NCBI RefSeq assembly: GCF_001577835.2
Contig: NC_029542.1
Location: forward strand, 3,873,211-3,937,210
Direction of reading: 5' to 3'
Length of the DNA stretch: 64,000 bases
From: Coturnix japonica
Lineage: Eukaryota > Chordata > Aves > Galliformes > Phasianidae
Shown: one piece after another, positions 1 through 9,990 of the stretch
Layout of the letters: each line of letters begins with the position of its first letter
Position numbering within the stretch: position 1 is the first letter of the stretch
The notes under the pieces: generated by a model
What the model was told of the DNA's origin: nothing
What the model saw: the letters and a program-made list of their open reading frames with translations, nothing else
Database searches by the model: none
Program-made: the position numbers and the translations under genes

Positions 1-359
1 TCCATCCAATCCCCTGCTGGGATCCGCCCTGCTGACCAATCACATCCAGCCCCGCCCTGCCACACCCACATTAATGGGTAACCAAGTCTACCAGGCTTTG
101 CTCTGAGTGGCTCTGTGTCCACTGGGGGGGATCCAGAGACCCCCATCACCCCTCATTGCATGTCCATGCCCAAGCTCCGTAGGGAGAAACACCCTACAAC
201 ACTACAACAACCAGGTCCCCACAGCCTTCCCTTTGTCCCCCGGGCACCCCCAGATGCTCACACCTGGAGGGCAGCCCCATCAGGCTCTATAGGGGGCTGT
301 GGGGTGAAGGTCGGGTGAAGGGCTGTGTGGGTGATGGGGGGGGGGAGGCAGCGCTGTGC
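1..359. other. Intergenic DNA, no feature seen
   Basis: Only short frames without recognisable protein similarity are present. By shared synteny this side of NEUROD2 should lead towards CDK12, but no CDK12 exon is visible. Confidence 0.5.
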
Positions 360-680
360 CAGCTGCACCCGCAGAAAGGCAAATAATTCAGCAGCACCAA
401 CCGGAGAGGAATCAGCCCTCGGAGCCACGTGCCAAAATACCAGCAGTAAAGTAGTTAAATTAATCCAGAGCCGAGCGAGGGAGACTGCGAGAGCCGGCTT
501 GGGCCCCGATCCAAAGGAGTTAATGTCCCACAGTATGATCGATTAGTTGTCAGATGTGATTTCAAACCAATACAAGATGAATAGCATAATTTTCCTTCTC
601 TCATTTTAGACAGAATTAAGAACCCATTAGCTAACACAAATTTTTTGGCAACTTTAATAAAAAGCTCCCATCGATGTTTG
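360..680. promoter_or_regulatory. AT-rich island, candidate NEUROD2 distal enhancer
   Basis: An AT-rich, low-repeat block sits inside very GC-rich DNA. It carries TTAAATTAA and several TTAAT/TAAT cores, a CAGATG E-box at 551-556 (the core preferred by NEUROD/NEUROG factors), a CCAAT box, and AATAAAAAG near the right end. Such isolated AT-rich islands around neural transcription factor genes are often conserved enhancers. Conservation cannot be checked here. The AATAAA near 656 could alternatively be a plus-strand poly(A) signal of an unseen transcript. Confidence 0.4.
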
Positions 681-1419
681 GAACAAACACTCCCCCAGGT
701 CCCCCCCCCCCCCTTCAGCCGCCCTCACTCTGCCCTGTGCCACTCAATGGGGACACAGCCCTGACCCTCTGCTGAGAGGTGACACCCATAAGAAGCCAAC
801 CCTACAACCCATGGAGGGTCCCACTGTGGCTTGGGCTGCTGATAGCGATGCCCACTGAGGGGTTTCCCCTATAGCCATTGGGGTGTGCTCAATCTTTAAG
901 GGGTCTTGGTGTGATGAGCAGGCAGGTCTCAGCGCCGGGGCTTTGTGCCGTGCAGGGACTCGTCAAGGACAAACCTTGCACAAGCTGCTCCTGCCCGTGT
1001 GCCCGCAGGCGTGGGGCCGCCGTGCCAGCCCAGCCGTGGCCATTATGGCTGCACGCGCCAGCTGCGGCCGCACGATCCCCCATCCCTGGGGAGGTTGGGG
1101 GGGTGAGGGGGGGCCGGGCACCGTGCCACAGTCAGGGCTGCCACCGCCCACCGTGGTGCCAAGCTGAGAGCTGTGATGGGTGAGGGGCTTTGGGGTGAGG
1201 GCACGGCAATGGGGGGTGCTCGGCCCAGAGATTGGGACACCCAGAGCAAGATGGGGATTGAATGGAGGGGGTTCTGCCCCCAGATGATGAGGGTGACATG
1301 TGAAATGTGCCCCATATGCAGCCCATCCTCAGCCCTGCAATGAGGTGACGACCCATGGAGCAGCCAGGGGTCCCCATGCAGCCCCTCCCCAAGGGCAAAT
1401 CCCCCCCTTAATGCACCTC
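681..1419. other. Intergenic DNA, no feature seen
   Basis: GC-rich unique sequence with a C-run near 700-712. The frames on both strands show no known domain and no codon pattern I would call coding. Confidence 0.4.
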
Positions 1420-1640
1420 TGCTGGATCTCGGGATTTTAGGCACCAAATGGGGTTGAATTAGGATTATTATCACAGCTGTTCTAAATGTAATTAGTTTTG
1501 CTCTGAAGTTGTTTGCTTTGCCGGGATTACGGCACAATCCAGTCGATCCGGCCAGCTCTAACTTGAGAAAGGCTTTAATTACTCTAATAAAGAGGACGCC
1601 GGGTTAATTTGATGATTTTAAAGGTGTGGGTTTTTTTTTT
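1420..1640. promoter_or_regulatory. AT-rich island, candidate enhancer
   Basis: A second AT-rich block in GC-rich surroundings. It has several homeodomain cores (TAATTA near 1489 and 1577, TTAATTTGAT near 1605), a CAGCTG E-box near 1475 and GGATTA (OTX/PITX-like) motifs near 1463 and 1524. It is followed by a T-run and an (AAT)n microsatellite at about 1663-1680. The regulatory role is inferred from composition and motif density only. Confidence 0.4.
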
Positions 1641-2340
1641 TTTTAATTACATTTAACCAAAATAATAATAATAATAATATTTTAAAAAGGGATTTATAGT
1701 TGGGTTAAATTGAATTAGGAATGGATGGGAAGGCCAGGCCTGGCTCATGGGGACAGCAGGACCTTGGCTGTAAGCATCTGTCTGAGGTGTGACATCTGTC
1801 TGTCCCACCCTGTGGCTGCTGTCTGTCCTGCAGCGTGGATACACACAGCCCTATTCAGGACAGAGCAGGTCGGGGCTTTGCAGCACTGCAGGGCTGTTCC
1901 CATTGCTCCGTGCCCAGCATTGAGGAGCTGTGGGTGTACAGAGGAATGGAGGGGAGTTGTGTGTCCTGGCTGACAGCAGCCCATAGAGGCAAAGGGGATC
2001 CAGATGTGAGCACCAGGAACATACAGGAGGAGAGAGGCTGGGCGCTGCCACCCGCTGCAGACCTCCAGTGAGCCCGGCTGTGCCGAGCTGCCAAGAGAAA
2101 TGGGCAGAGGACGGGATGAACGCAGGCCAAGGCAGGGCTGCGATGCTGCCGCCGTAAATCAGCTTTTAAGTAGCAACAAAATGGACATTTCCCATATGAA
2201 ATGTGCCACCGCCTGCCATGGAGAGGGGGGTGAGGGGAAGGAGATGGGGTGCAGGTCTGGGCTGGGGGGCTGAGGTGGGGATGGGGGTAATAGACACAGC
2301 TGGGGCATCTCGAGGTGCTGAGGGGATGGGGCATGGGATG
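1641..2340. other. Intergenic DNA, (AAT)n microsatellite, otherwise nothing seen
   Basis: An AATAATAATAAT run lies near 1663-1680. The rest is ordinary GC-rich sequence leading into the purine tract. Confidence 0.4.
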
Positions 2341-2602
2341 GGGTTAGGGAAAGGGAAGGGGAAGGGAAGGGAAGGGGAAAGGGAAGGGAAGGGAAGGGAA
2401 GGGAAGGGAAGAGGGAAGGGAAAGGAAGGAAAGGGAAGGGAAGGGAAGGGAAGGGAAGGGAAGGGAAAGGGAAGGGATAAGGGATAGGGAAGGGAAAGGG
2501 AAGGGAAGGAAGGAAGGGAAAGGGAAGGGAAGGGAAGGGAAGGGCAAAAGGGAAGGGAAGGGAAGGGAAGGGAAGGGAAGGGAAGGGAAGGGAAGGGAAG
2601 AA
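2341..2602 (+). repeat. (AAGGG)n-type homopurine tandem repeat
   Basis: About 260 bases with almost nothing but A and G on the plus strand, built from GGGAA pentamers with interspersed AAAGGG, GAAGG and AGGG variants. The few interruptions (a C near 2545, T near 2480-2487) are single bases. The opposite strand is the CCTTC/CCCTTT complement, which produces long artefactual proline/phenylalanine/serine frames. Confidence 0.95.
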
Positions 2603-3089
2603 GGTTCCCCACGGCCATGCAGAGTGCTCAGGTGGGCACCACCTGCTCTCACTGCTCCTGGCCAGTGCTGGCCCCGCTCCTGCTGGATCCGAGCTCCTGT
2701 GGGGCTGAGCCTCCTTCCTACCCCCAAAGCCTGGGAGTGCCGGGTGGGAGGGGTCCCTTTTGCAGACCCCTGGCTGCTGCCCCATCTCGGCTGGTCCACG
2801 CTTCTCTCTGCTCCATCACACATCTACGTGCCCTTTCCCACGGGGACACGGAGTCCTCTCTGGGGATACGAGGAGGGGACCCGATGGGGTGCCGTGAAGG
2901 GGCCGGGGGGACGGAGGGGACACGCTCGGGACGGAGCCGTGCCGGGTTTTTCCGTCGGGGCTGCCAGGCTGTGCAGCATTCCGGAGTACCAGGCATTTGC
3001 TCGGCGGGCCGTGCCAGCAGGCATTGGCAGGTTTGGAGCTTCGCAACGATTCCAGGCACAGATGTCCTTGTTTTAACTCCTCGCCGATG

Positions 3090-5060
3090 AATCCTGGCAG
3101 GCCGCGCTGGGGGAGGGGGCGGCTCGGCAGCCCCCGGTGCACCGGGGCTCGTTGCCAGCCCGACCCGCCCCGGTGGCCGCTCGGGGGACACCGGAGAACC
3201 CGGGGCCGCCCCGAGCAGACGGGGCCGCCGCAGCCCCCCTCGGCCCCTCGGGGACCCGGGAGCGGTTCGGGCCGTCGGGACGGGCCCGATGGCGGCGGCG
3301 GTCCCGGCTCCGCAGCTCGGCGGGCTCCCAGCGCCGGCAGCATCAGTTTTTTATGGTATCTGCAATTTTGGCAGAAATCTGTCTTTAATTTAGCTGTCCA
3401 TATAAAAATCCGCACTGTATAATAATGAACAGATGCCATGAAATTTAAACTGAAGCAATGACTCCTCCTTCCCCCCCCCTCGGCTGGCACTCGCCGGTGG
3501 CAGCGGCGATCGGAGCTGGCTCTGCCCTCGCACCCCCGCTGCGCTCCGAAGGGTCGGGCAGGGCTGGCGGGGGGCACCGGGACATCGGGGCACCGGGACG
3601 GGTCGGAGCGAGGCTCGGAGGAGGGGAGGGGGCAGTCACCCCTATCCTGGTCCTGCCCGGAGGAAGCCGGGCTGAGCACGATAGAAACAAACTCGTTGTG
3701 CTCTCCCGGTCCTCAATGGTGCGTGTTACCGGTGAGCCCCGCACCGGCCCTCGGAGCGGCTTTAGCCCCGTGGTCTCACGGATCCGTGGCTGCTCCCGGC
3801 TCGCTCCGGTGGAGACGGGCACGGGGCCGGGCACTGAAGCTTTGCACCGGAGTCGTGCAACGAAACCTCGCACCTCGCCCGTGCGCCGGAGCGAGATTTA
3901 CACGGGAGCCGAGCACGGGGAGCTGCCGTGGGCTCCGCACCTCGCTCCGTGCGGGGCCGCATTGCGGGGCCGCTCCGCGCCCGAGCAACCGGGAGAGATC
4001 CCGCATCTCCGCGTGTCACCGGCAAACAGAAATCCCGGGAATTAAAAGATAAACGGCAACACCCGAACGGAGCCGTTCGAGCCCGTCCCGGCCGCACCGC
4101 ACAGAGTCCCCCGGCCCCGACAGCACCGCCCGGCGTGTCCCGGGGCTTTTCCCCCGTGGAAAACGTTCCCTTCCCCGAAGACGGGCGGGAGCCGTCGGAA
4201 GAGGCTTCGTCCGTCTGTGGGGAGCTGCGGGCAGCGGCTGCTCGGTGGGGACGGGTCCGGTTCTTTGGGGCAGGAGCGGATCCGGTTCCCGTCGGGCCGC
4301 TGCCAGCGAACCGCAGGTCCCGAACTTGCCAGGTTTTCCCCTAATCCCGGGGGTGCGGGCACTCTGCCCACGCCGCCAACACGCGTGTTTTCCACCGAGG
4401 AACCCGGGAGATCCATTCCAGCACAGCGACTCCGTGGGGCCCGGAGTCGAGAGCCCATTCCTCGGCCCTGCCCGGAGCCCGTCGGGACGGGCTGGAGCTG
4501 AGTCCCGGTATCGGGGATGGGAAATGGACCGGCGGCTGTTGGCAGCGGGATGCGGACGGGCACGGAGCCCGTTCAGCACCACGGCGGTGGACAGCTCCGC
4601 AACGGGCACGTGGCACCGCGCCGCGAACCGAACGGACCGGTACCGGATCCCGGGTTCCGGGTCGACCCTGCGGGCACCTTGTCCGCCACCGACCTTCCGG
4701 TTTCGGTCCCTCGGAGCGGTGCCAGCCCCGACCCGGCGGAGCGAGGCCGGTCCCAGAGCCGCCGTCCCCCGGGGAGCAGAGCGGCGCCGCGCCCGAACCG
4801 GTACCGAGCTCCGGTTCCCGGTGCCCTCATTGGTACGGAGGGAGGTGGGTGGGGGGACACGCCGCCTCCCGGTCCCGGGGGGGACACCCGTGGGGCAGAG
4901 CAGCGTTATATCAGCTCCTCCACACCGCGGGCCGCGCACTTCGGCACCGGGAACGGCGGAACGACGGAACGAGCGGCGGAACCGGAGCGGCACCGGGACG
5001 GAGAGGGGGGATAAGGGGGGGAGACCGTGCCGCTGCCCCCCGGTCGGAAGGAAAGGGGCG
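3090..5060. other. Large CpG-rich block with no recognised gene
   Basis: Nearly 2 kb with very frequent CG dinucleotides, many CCGG and CGCG sites, and open frames on both strands caused by the lack of AT-rich stop codons. None of the translated frames resembles a known protein. It lies just beyond the inferred NEUROD2 3' end, so it could be a CpG island of a non-coding transcript or a Polycomb-type island of the NEUROD2 locus. Confidence 0.45.
3335..3460. promoter_or_regulatory. AT-rich island inside CpG block, candidate enhancer
   Basis: About 125 bases of sharply lower GC content interrupt the CpG block. They include a TATAAAA core near 3401, a CTTTAATTTAG homeodomain-like stretch, TAATAATGAA, and a CAGATG E-box at 3430-3435. 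The contrast with flanking sequence suggests constraint. The function is inferred. Confidence 0.4.
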
Positions 5061-5249
5061 AAGGCGGCGGAGTCAACATTGAATATTTATTAATCGCCGT
5101 TTTAAGGCCGCTCGGTAATTACAGAACCGAGCGGGCCGGGCGGGGGGCTCCGGGGGGCGGTGCATGCAGAGGTGGTGCCGGGACCCCCCGGCTCCGCTCC
5201 CCGAGCGATGTCCGCGGTGCGGCGGGGGGGGGTCGGGAGCTGGGGGGGC

Positions 5250-6768
5250 TGTTGCATATCGTTGGCCAGAGATATTTATTCATCGAAATGAAACGGAACA
5301 GAAACACGAAAGCACTTCTGGTGTCGGACAGGCGGGTCCCATTTGCTACAACGGTTTGTTTTTTTTGTTTTAAGTTTGTTTCTTTCTTTATGTTTTTTTT
5401 TTCCTCTTTTTTTGAAAATTTTTATGTTTTTTTCTGGTTTTTTTTCTTTCTTTTTTTTGCAAAAGTTTTGGGGTTTTTTTTTCCCCGTTTTTTGTTATTA
5501 TTATTTTTTTTCTGCAGCGTTTTTCCATCGTTCTCCTCCTTCCCCGCTCTCTACAAAACGCCGTTTGTTTCCTCCACGTTGATCCGGGCAGCATCACGAA
5601 CAACCTCAGCTCTGCGCTTCCACAGCAGCTCCCGACCGAAGGGCTCCATCCATCCATCCATCCAACCGGCCGCAGCTCCGACCCGGTGCCGTTCAGCCCC
5701 TCCGCATCCCCCCCATCCCCGCCGCTCCCTCTGGCAGAGCTGCGGGCTGCCCCGCTCCTCACCCGGCTCCTCCAGCTCGGTAAAACCGGGGCCGGTTCTG
5801 CAGCCTTTTTTTTCTCTCTTTCTTTTTCCTTTTTCTCTCTTTATTTTTTTTTTTTTTTTTTTCCTCTTTGTGTTCGTTTCTTATTTTTTTTTTTTTCCAT
5901 TTCATGAATTTTTTGTTCTCTTTTTTTTTTCCCCTGTTTTTGTTTCTAAGAGATCTTAAGCAGGTAAAAAAAACGTCATGACACCACTCAACGCCCTAAG
6001 AGAGAAAACTCCGGGCACCGAGGGGTTGAAAGAGGGGAAGGAAAGGAGGGGGGGGCGGGATCGGGGCCGGGCCGGACCCCCCCAAAGCAAAGTGCATCTG
6101 TGAGCGTCCGCCGGGCCGGGCCTGCTTGCATAGATAGAAATATTGGAATCTCCGTTTCGCCTCTTTATTGCTTCGGAAAGTTTCGTTCCGCGCCGTAACG
6201 CGTTTCTCCTCTCGCTCCCACGGGGGTGTCCAACGCTCGGGGGGGCTCACGGCGGCGGAGGTGGGTTGGGAGGGGGGGGGGGAAACGGCCCAAAACGGTG
6301 AGGGGTGGAGAAATAGGGAGGAGGGGATGCGGTGATGGTTGGAGGGGGGTGAAATAAGAAACGAAATAAATAAGAAACGACGCGGTTTGAACCAGAGCCC
6401 CATGAAGGGCTGCGTGCGTTCCTGGTCACCGCCCCCGGGGGGGGGGGGGGGGGAAAGGGGGGTAAAGGGAGGGGGTAAATGATAATAATTAAAAAGAAAG
6501 AAAGGCAAATTGGATAAAGAATAAAAATAGTAAAAAGGAGGAACCGGGGGTGGGGGGGAGTCAAAAAGGGGAAAAAGAAAGGAAAAAATGATCTGAAATA
6601 AATAAAAGGGGGCAGAGAAGGGGATGAGGGGGGGGGGAATAATCGTCCGAAAAGGGGGAAAATGGTCCAAAAAAAAGCACTTTGTCCCCAAGGGGCTCAG
6701 GACCCGCTGCCGGGCCGGGTCCCACTATTGCACCAAAGCCCACGGCGGAGCCCCGGGGTTGGGGGGGG
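5250..6768 (-). other. NEUROD2 3' untranslated region (inferred)
   Basis: Downstream of the NEUROD2 stop on the minus strand lies about 1.5 kb of non-coding sequence rich in minus-strand A-runs (T-runs at 5350-5520 and 5805-5950 on the plus strand) and G/C homopolymers. A minus-strand AATAAA is present at 5275-5280, giving a 3'UTR of about 1.5 kb. Other AATAAA copies at 6164-6169 and 5086-5091 could serve shorter or longer forms. Which is used cannot be told from sequence alone. Confidence 0.5.
5275..5280 (-). terminator. Candidate NEUROD2 poly(A) signal
   Basis: A canonical AATAAA on the minus strand, about 1.5 kb beyond the stop codon, sits in a locally AT-rich segment just before the CpG block. 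Alternatives lie at 6164-6169 and 5086-5091. Confidence 0.45.
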
Positions 6769-7839
6769 TCAGTTGTGGAAGAAGGCGTTGAGCTCCTCGT
6801 ACATGGGGCCCCGCTCGTGCGGGAGGTGCATATCGTAGGGGAAGAGGTTCTCGGAGTGCACCCCCCCGCGCACCCCCGCCGAACCGAAGACCAGATTGTG
6901 GCCGGCGGGGCGGGAGCCGGGCAGCGCCGAGTAGTGCATAGAGTAGTGGTAGCTTTTCTCGTGGTCGGGGGAAGAGTCTTGCTTGAGGGAGAAGTTGCCG
7001 TTAATGCACAGCGGGGGGCTGAGCCCACCGTCGTACTCCGAGCTGTTGTAATCGGGGGACGCGTTGCCGTAGAGGCTCTCGTAAGCGGTCGCGCAGTAGC
7101 TGTGTGTCCTCAGCCCGTGCGAGCCCGGCCCGGCGGGCGGGGGGCACTGAGCAGCGGCCAACCGCGAGCAGGGGTAGGGGTAGGGGTGCACGGCGAACGA
7201 CGCGTTGGGGCCGTGGTAGCGGCCGCCCTCCTGGCCCTGCTCCGTCAGGAAGTTGCGGGAGTTGAGCTGCAGGCAACCGGCCACCAGGTTGGTGGTGGGC
7301 TGCGAGAGCCCCTTGCACAGAGTCTGCACGTAGGAGACCAGGTCGGGCCGTTTGCCCGAGCGCAGGATCTCGGACAGAGCCCAGATGTAGTTCTTGGCCA
7401 GGCGCAGCGTCTCGATTTTGGAGAGCTTTTGGGTCTTGGAGTAGCAGGGCACGACCTTGCGCAGGTTGTCCAGGGCCGCGTTCAGGCCGTGCATGCGGTT
7501 GCGCTCCCGAGCGTTGGCCTTCTGCCGCCGCAGCTTGGAGCGCTCCAGGCGCGCCTTGGTCATCTTGCGCTTCTTGGGGCCGCGCTTCTTGGGCCGCTCG
7601 CCCTCCGCCTCCTCCAGGCCTTCCTCCTCCTCCTCCTCCTCCTCCTCGTCCCCGCCTAGCTCCCCTTCCTCCTTGCTCTCCCCCAGCGAGCCCTCGGGCG
7701 GCTCCTCGGGGAGGGCGCAGCCCTTACCCTTCCGCTCCTCCTTGTCGCTGCGGGCATCCTCCTCGCACTCCTCGGCCCAGCTGGAGAATTTCTGAACTTC
7801 GGGGATCAGGCTGGGCTCGCTGAAAAGTCGCGTCAACAT
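6769..7839 (-). CDS. NEUROD2: Neurogenic differentiation factor 2 (bHLH transcription factor)
   Basis: A neuronal basic helix-loop-helix activator that dimerises with E proteins and binds CANNTG E-boxes in the nucleus of differentiating neurons. One intact coding exon gives 356 residues, against 382 in human. The start matches the family N-terminus [15 protein letters not shown], and a splice-acceptor-like CTGCAG lies just 5' of it (exon edge about 7844). Visible parts are an acidic run with an uninterrupted glutamate tract (64-79), a basic nuclear-localisation stretch [10 protein letters not shown] (83-92), the bHLH region (about 106-160, with [12 protein letters not shown] then the loop [18 protein letters not shown]) and the conserved neuronal bHLH C-terminal domain ending EELNAFFHN. 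The glutamate tract is encoded by a near-pure GAG run and may vary in length. Identity is certain from sequence similarity. Confidence 0.98.
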   Translation of the reverse strand: MLTRLFSEPSLIPEVQKFSSWAEECEEDARSDKEERKGKGCALPEEPPEGSLGESKEEGELGGDEEEEEEEEEGLEEAEGERPKKRGPKKRKMTKARLERSKLRRQKANARERNRMHGLNAALDNLRKVVPCYSKTQKLSKIETLRLAKNYIWALSEILRSGKRPDLVSYVQTLCKGLSQPTTNLVAGCLQLNSRNFLTEQGQEGGRYHGPNASFAVHPYPYPCSRLAAAQCPPPAGPGSHGLRTHSYCATAYESLYGNASPDYNSSEYDGGLSPPLCINGNFSLKQDSSPDHEKSYHYSMHYSALPGSRPAGHNLVFGSAGVRGGVHSENLFPYDMHLPHERGPMYEELNAFFHN

Positions 7840-9072
7840 GATGGCTGCAGCGGGGGGGGGGGGGGCAAAGAGCGCAGCGTTACCGCGGAGCCCCGCACCG
7901 CACCGCACCGCGCGGAGCCGCCGCTCCCCGCCGCCGGGAGCGGCCCCGATGCGGCGAAAACGAATGAGCCGCGGGGCCGACCCCCGCCGCCCCCCGCCCG
8001 AGTTCGCCGGNNNNNNNNNNNNNNNNNNNNNNNNNNNNNNNNNNNNNNNNNNNNNNNNNNNNNNNNNNNNNNNNNNNNNNNNNNNNNNNNNNNNNNNNNN
8101 NNNNNNNNNNNNNNNNNNNNNNNNNNNNNNNNNNNNNNNNNNNNNNNNNNNNNNNNNNNNNNNNNNNNNNNNNNNNNNNNNNNNNNNNNNNNNNNNNNNN
8201 NNNNNNNNNNNNNNNNNNNNNNNNNNNNNNCCCTCACCCCGTTGCCCCGCGGGTCGCGGCCCCGCTTGGACGCCTCCAACTTTTCGGACACGGAACGGAG
8301 CGGCTCCGGCCACGGTTCCATCACAGCCGCCGTCCCGGGGCCGGAGCTCAGAGCCGCGGCCGCCCCCCCACACACACACCTCGACCCCCTCCCCTATACC
8401 TTCCTCCCCCAACCCCCCGCCGCCCCGGGCCCTTCGTCCGCACCCCACCGCCCGGGGTTCCCGCGGAGCGCGGCCCGCAAAATGCAGCAGCACCGAAAGG
8501 CGACGCGGCGGGGGGCGGCGGGGGGCGACCGGGGCAGGACCCCCCCCTCGGGGTGAGGGGGCCTGGGGGAACGGGCGGTGGTCCCGGCGGGGTCACTCCC
8601 CGGGGCTGAGCGGAGCGGTGGGGTCGGGGCGGGGGGCGCCGCCCGGGGCGTGGAACGGGGGCGCCGCGGGGGAGAGGGGGGGCGGCTCCGCCGGGCGGGG
8701 GCCCCCGGGGGCGGCGGCGCGGCGGTTCCGCGGCGATTTCGTTGATGCGGTTCGGCCGCCGCTGCCCGCTCCGTCCCGGCGGGACCGCACCTCCCCGGGA
8801 GCCCCGGGCGCGGCCACCGTGGGGGGGGGGGGGGGGATGGAGGGGGGATGAAGGGGGGTGAAAATGCCCCGAACCCCCCGGGAGGGGTCGGGGGAAAAAT
8901 GCCACCTGCGGGGCCGGCGGGGATGGGGGAGGAAGAGAAGGATGGGGGAGAACGAAAGAAGGGGAAAAAAGGGCGAGACGTGGCGGAGAAACCAAACCAA
9001 CATGGAAGTTGCCTTTTCTCCATTCAAGTTTCCTCGCTGCCCTCCCAACCCTCCACTTCTTACATAACTCAC
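7840..9072 (-). other. NEUROD2 5' intron with assembly gap
   Basis: Intron between the inferred non-coding exon 1 and the coding exon, bounded on the minus strand by a GTGAGT donor (9067-9072) and a C-rich tract plus CTGCAG acceptor (7845-7850). It is extremely GC-rich, with C/G homopolymers. A 220-base run of N lies at 8011-8230, so true length and content are unknown. Frames that cross the gap are not real genes. Confidence 0.7.
8011..8230. other. Assembly gap (220 N)
   Basis: A run of unresolved bases in the most GC-rich part of the NEUROD2 intron, a common failure point for short reads. Confidence 0.99.
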
Positions 9073-9330
9073 CTTCGGCGCTGACTGGAGGAATTCTTAT
9101 TTCATTGTTCCCAGCATCTTCTGGGAGCGGGACGTGGCTCCTTGAGGTGCTCCAGCCTCCTGCAGTCCTCTATCCAAAAGGAGGCGAGAGTGGCATCTCT
9201 ACCCAGCAAAGGGGGTACCAGCTCTGCTGCCAGTGCCATATGGTTGGCACGTCATGCGCGAGAGCTATCACATGAGAGCTAATGATTGACATGCGCTTGC
9301 ATTCAGGGAGATTTGTCTCTCTGGGGAAGG
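9073..9330 (-). promoter_or_regulatory. NEUROD2 non-coding exon 1 and promoter region (inferred)
   Basis: On the minus strand the sequence GAAG followed by GTGAGT (exon edge 9073) makes a strong splice donor that fits the known two-exon layout of NEUROD genes. Upstream on the minus strand the DNA turns from CpG-rich to moderately AT-rich and contains a CATATG E-box (9237-9242), which is a NEUROD/NEUROG-type site, and TGACATG/ATCACATGA stretches. No clear TATA box is seen. The transcription start is not defined by sequence. Confidence 0.55.
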
Positions 9331-9357
9331 AGGACTCGCCATCTGTCACTCTGTACT

Positions 9358-9402
9358 CAAAAAAAAAAAAAAAAGAAAAAGAAAAAGAAAAAGAAAAAAA
9401 AA
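9358..9402 (+). repeat. A-rich microsatellite, (AAAAAG)n
   Basis: A 15-base A-run is followed by four AAAAAG-like units and another A-run. It has no target-site-like flanks or SINE body, so it is a simple repeat rather than a retroposon tail. Confidence 0.85.
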
Positions 9403-9920
9403 CCCTCAACCCTTCCAAATCTCCAGATCTGCCTCCATGCTGCAAAATGGGACCTGGGCGAGATGCAGGAGATAGCGGGGCTGAACAATGGAGAGAAGGG
9501 CAGGGAGATGGAGCCGGGCTCAAGGGGAGGCCTGGGTGTGATGGGGGCAGCCGGGGGTGCTGGCTGAGGGGGGGATGCCACAGGGAGCCTCATTGCGAGC
9601 TGGCATCGGCGGATGGCTGCACACAGAGCCTGGCTCGCCCGGCTGCGTCCCCACCCGCTGCTGCAGAGCGGGGCCCGGTGTGGGTTGGGGGCTGCGGGTG
9701 GGCACAGCCCATGGGAGCTGGCAGCGCGGCCGGTGCCCGGTTTGGCCGTGCCGGTGTGGGCACGGGGAGAGCTGTGGGCTGTGGGTCCCCATGTGTGGTG
9801 GCATCACTGTTCACCCCGGACCCCTCTGGCACTCCCCAGGCTGCACGGCTGTGCCATCCTTTCTTTACAAACCCAGCAGCACAACCCTGCACAAATGCAT
9901 CCAGTTTTCAGCACGTTCCT

Positions 9921-9990
9921 ACGTGTGTGTGCATGCACTGGCATGTGTGTGTACATGCATGCAGACCTGTATGTGTGCATGTATGTGAAC
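9921..9990. repeat. Alternating purine-pyrimidine (TG/CA, CATGCA) tract
   Basis: About 70 bases dominated by TG, CA and CATG steps, such as GTGTGTGTGCATGCA and GTGTGTGTACATGCAT. This composition favours left-handed Z-DNA. It lies some 600 bp upstream of the inferred NEUROD2 promoter. Confidence 0.75.

Noticed and set aside
2159-2823. Minus-strand Pro/Phe/Ser/Leu-rich repeat proteins
   Set aside because: Translation of the complement of the AAGGG-type tract; simple-sequence artefact.
4016-5093. Overlapping 280-325-codon frames on both strands
   Set aside because: Stop-poor CpG-rich DNA. No domain, and both strands open at once is typical of composition, not coding.
6769-8493. 574-codon extension of NEUROD2 upstream through the gap
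   Set aside because: The frame crosses 220 unresolved bases and a splice acceptor. The true N-terminus is the conserved MLTRLFSEP at 7839.
9358-9402. A-rich run as a retroposon tail
   Set aside because: No SINE or LINE body precedes it on either strand and no target-site duplication is seen.
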